A model generated the notes under the pieces. That model was not told the DNA's origin. It saw only the letters and a program-made list of their open reading frames with translations, and ran no database searches. A stretch of DNA of 64,000 nt, from assembly GCF_958450345.1 (NCBI RefSeq), contig NC_088784.1, positions 44,020,278 through 44,084,277 of the forward strand, in the 5' to 3' direction. Source of the DNA: Calliphora vicina. Lineage: Eukaryota > Arthropoda > Insecta > Diptera > Calliphoridae. Made by a program: the position numbers and the translations under genes. Positions 63,220-64,000 of the stretch are shown piece after piece; positions within the stretch are counted from its first letter, which is position 1; each line of letters begins with the position of its first letter.

Positions 63220-64000
63220 AAGTTATTGCAATACCTAAGTTAGTGTGTCCAAAATTACAATAACAATATTCATCCCAATTTCTTGCTTTATGTACGCTCT
63301 TATCGCAGATAGTACTGAACGATTTACACGCTCAGAAGCATTGGAATGGGGTTAATAGATTGCCGTATAAACATGGTTAATGCCGTATTTTTTTTTTATA
63401 ATTTGAATTGATTTGATTTAAATTGTAAGCCATTATCAGATACTATAACTTCTGAAGATCCAAAAGTAAGAATAAGCTCTTGTTCCAGACAAATAATTAC
63501 AATGTCAGCTGTAAATTTCTTTATTGGTTTTAAAAAACTAAATTTGGAAAATACTTACATTTCCAGTTTTTGAACAGGGATAAGGACCTAAAAAGTCTAT
63601 ATAGAGTTTTTGGAACCAAAGATTCCAAGCGAGATCGTCTTGCACTTTTTCTCCAGAACAGTTCTCCATTCGTATGTAGTTTTATATACATTAGACCTTA
63701 TCCCTCCCTTGAAATATGTAGAATTTAAATCTACGAAAACCCCAGTGTCTTCTAAAACCGACAATTCTAAATCCACGATTTTGAACAGATCTTGTTTTTT
63801 GGCCCTCGAAAGCTTATCAGAAACTGTATTGCGACTGCCTTTACGATGTTCTATTTTAAAACTAAATCCTTGGAGTTTTAAAGCCCATCTTGCCAACCGA
63901 GAACTTAAGTCAGTTTGGGACCTAAAACACAAGGCCGGTGATGACAGTGAACTCATGTCCTTCCACGTAAACTCTGAATTTTTATACTTAGCATTGCTGC
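63220..64000 (-). pseudogene. Ty3/gypsy-type pol fragment (RNase H to integrase)
   Basis: From 64000 leftward: RNase H end (VYVEGHEFTVIT, then RLARWALKLQGFSFKIEHRK with SRNTVSDKLSR), a linker, then integrase pieces YIDFLGPYPCSKTGN (first catalytic Asp), SSEVIVSDNGLQF (second Asp) and ASERVNRSVLSAIRAYI (catalytic Glu). At least three frame changes and stops separate these blocks, and the zinc-binding domain is not readable. The order RNase H then integrase is that of Ty3/gypsy elements. No LTR is visible; the rest lies beyond the window end. Inactive. Confidence 0.8.

Overview
The window looks like repeat-filled intergenic or heterochromatic DNA from a higher fly (a calyptrate-type dipteran is most likely). 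It is strongly AT-rich. Almost every recognisable sequence is a transposable element or a relic of one, and I found no convincing host gene, rRNA, tRNA or CRISPR. The fly assignment is inference. It rests on mini-me/DINE-type Helitron-like elements with a (TA)n-core-(GTCY)n block, an I-factor-like non-LTR element whose 5' end reads CAGTACC and whose tail is (TAAA)n, and many Tc1/mariner, hAT, piggyBac, PIF/Harbinger and Transib elements.

Layout. 1-4.9 kb: fragments and MITEs (an AGGCCT-rich MITE, a hAT-type MITE with 8-bp target duplication, a mariner-type deletion derivative). 4.9-12.05 kb: a hAT element carrying a five-level nest: hAT > 8-bp-duplication MITE > DINE/mini-me element > a two-gene cut-and-paste transposon (transposase plus a spliced DUF4806-like gene) > a small MITE inside an intron. 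12-19.6 kb: hAT relics, tandem duplications and, at 16.5-19.6 kb, an inverted, internally deleted copy of the two-gene transposon, itself split by a 1.66-kb foldback element. 19.7-26.5 kb: hAT transposase relics broken by nested TIR elements, including a PIF/Harbinger-like element with a spliced Myb/SANT-like reading frame. 27-31.5 kb: a DINE-like end, a Tigger/pogo element with a nested hAT MITE, and a Tc1 element rearranged into a head-to-head palindrome. 31.5-36.5 kb: AT-rich DNA with MITEs. 36.5-45.6 kb: a TIR element, a 2-kb palindrome, a complete-looking Transib element and a 1005-bp tandem triplication of its right end. 46-54.2 kb: a second, decayed DUF4806-transposase pair split by a Helitron-like element that holds a 2-kb array of a 31-bp palindromic minisatellite. 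54.7-57.0 kb: a long-TIR element with CACAGTG-type ends and a nested piggyBac relic. 57.15-62.4 kb: a full-length I-like retrotransposon with 13-bp duplications. 63.2-64 kb: a Ty3/gypsy-type pol fragment.

Most striking object. The Transib element at 39368-42312 has an apparently uninterrupted two-exon RAG1-like transposase. Both ends carry the heptamer CACAGTG and the same nonamer-like CCAAAAATA, separated by exactly 23 bp on one end and 12 bp on the other, the same geometry as the V(D)J 12/23 recombination signals. It is flanked by a perfect 5-bp duplication, CGCCA.

Limits. All assignments come from reading sequence by eye and from knowledge of the families. Identities, copy numbers elsewhere in the genome and the exact superfamily of several TIR elements were not computed. 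Exon models were made by hand.
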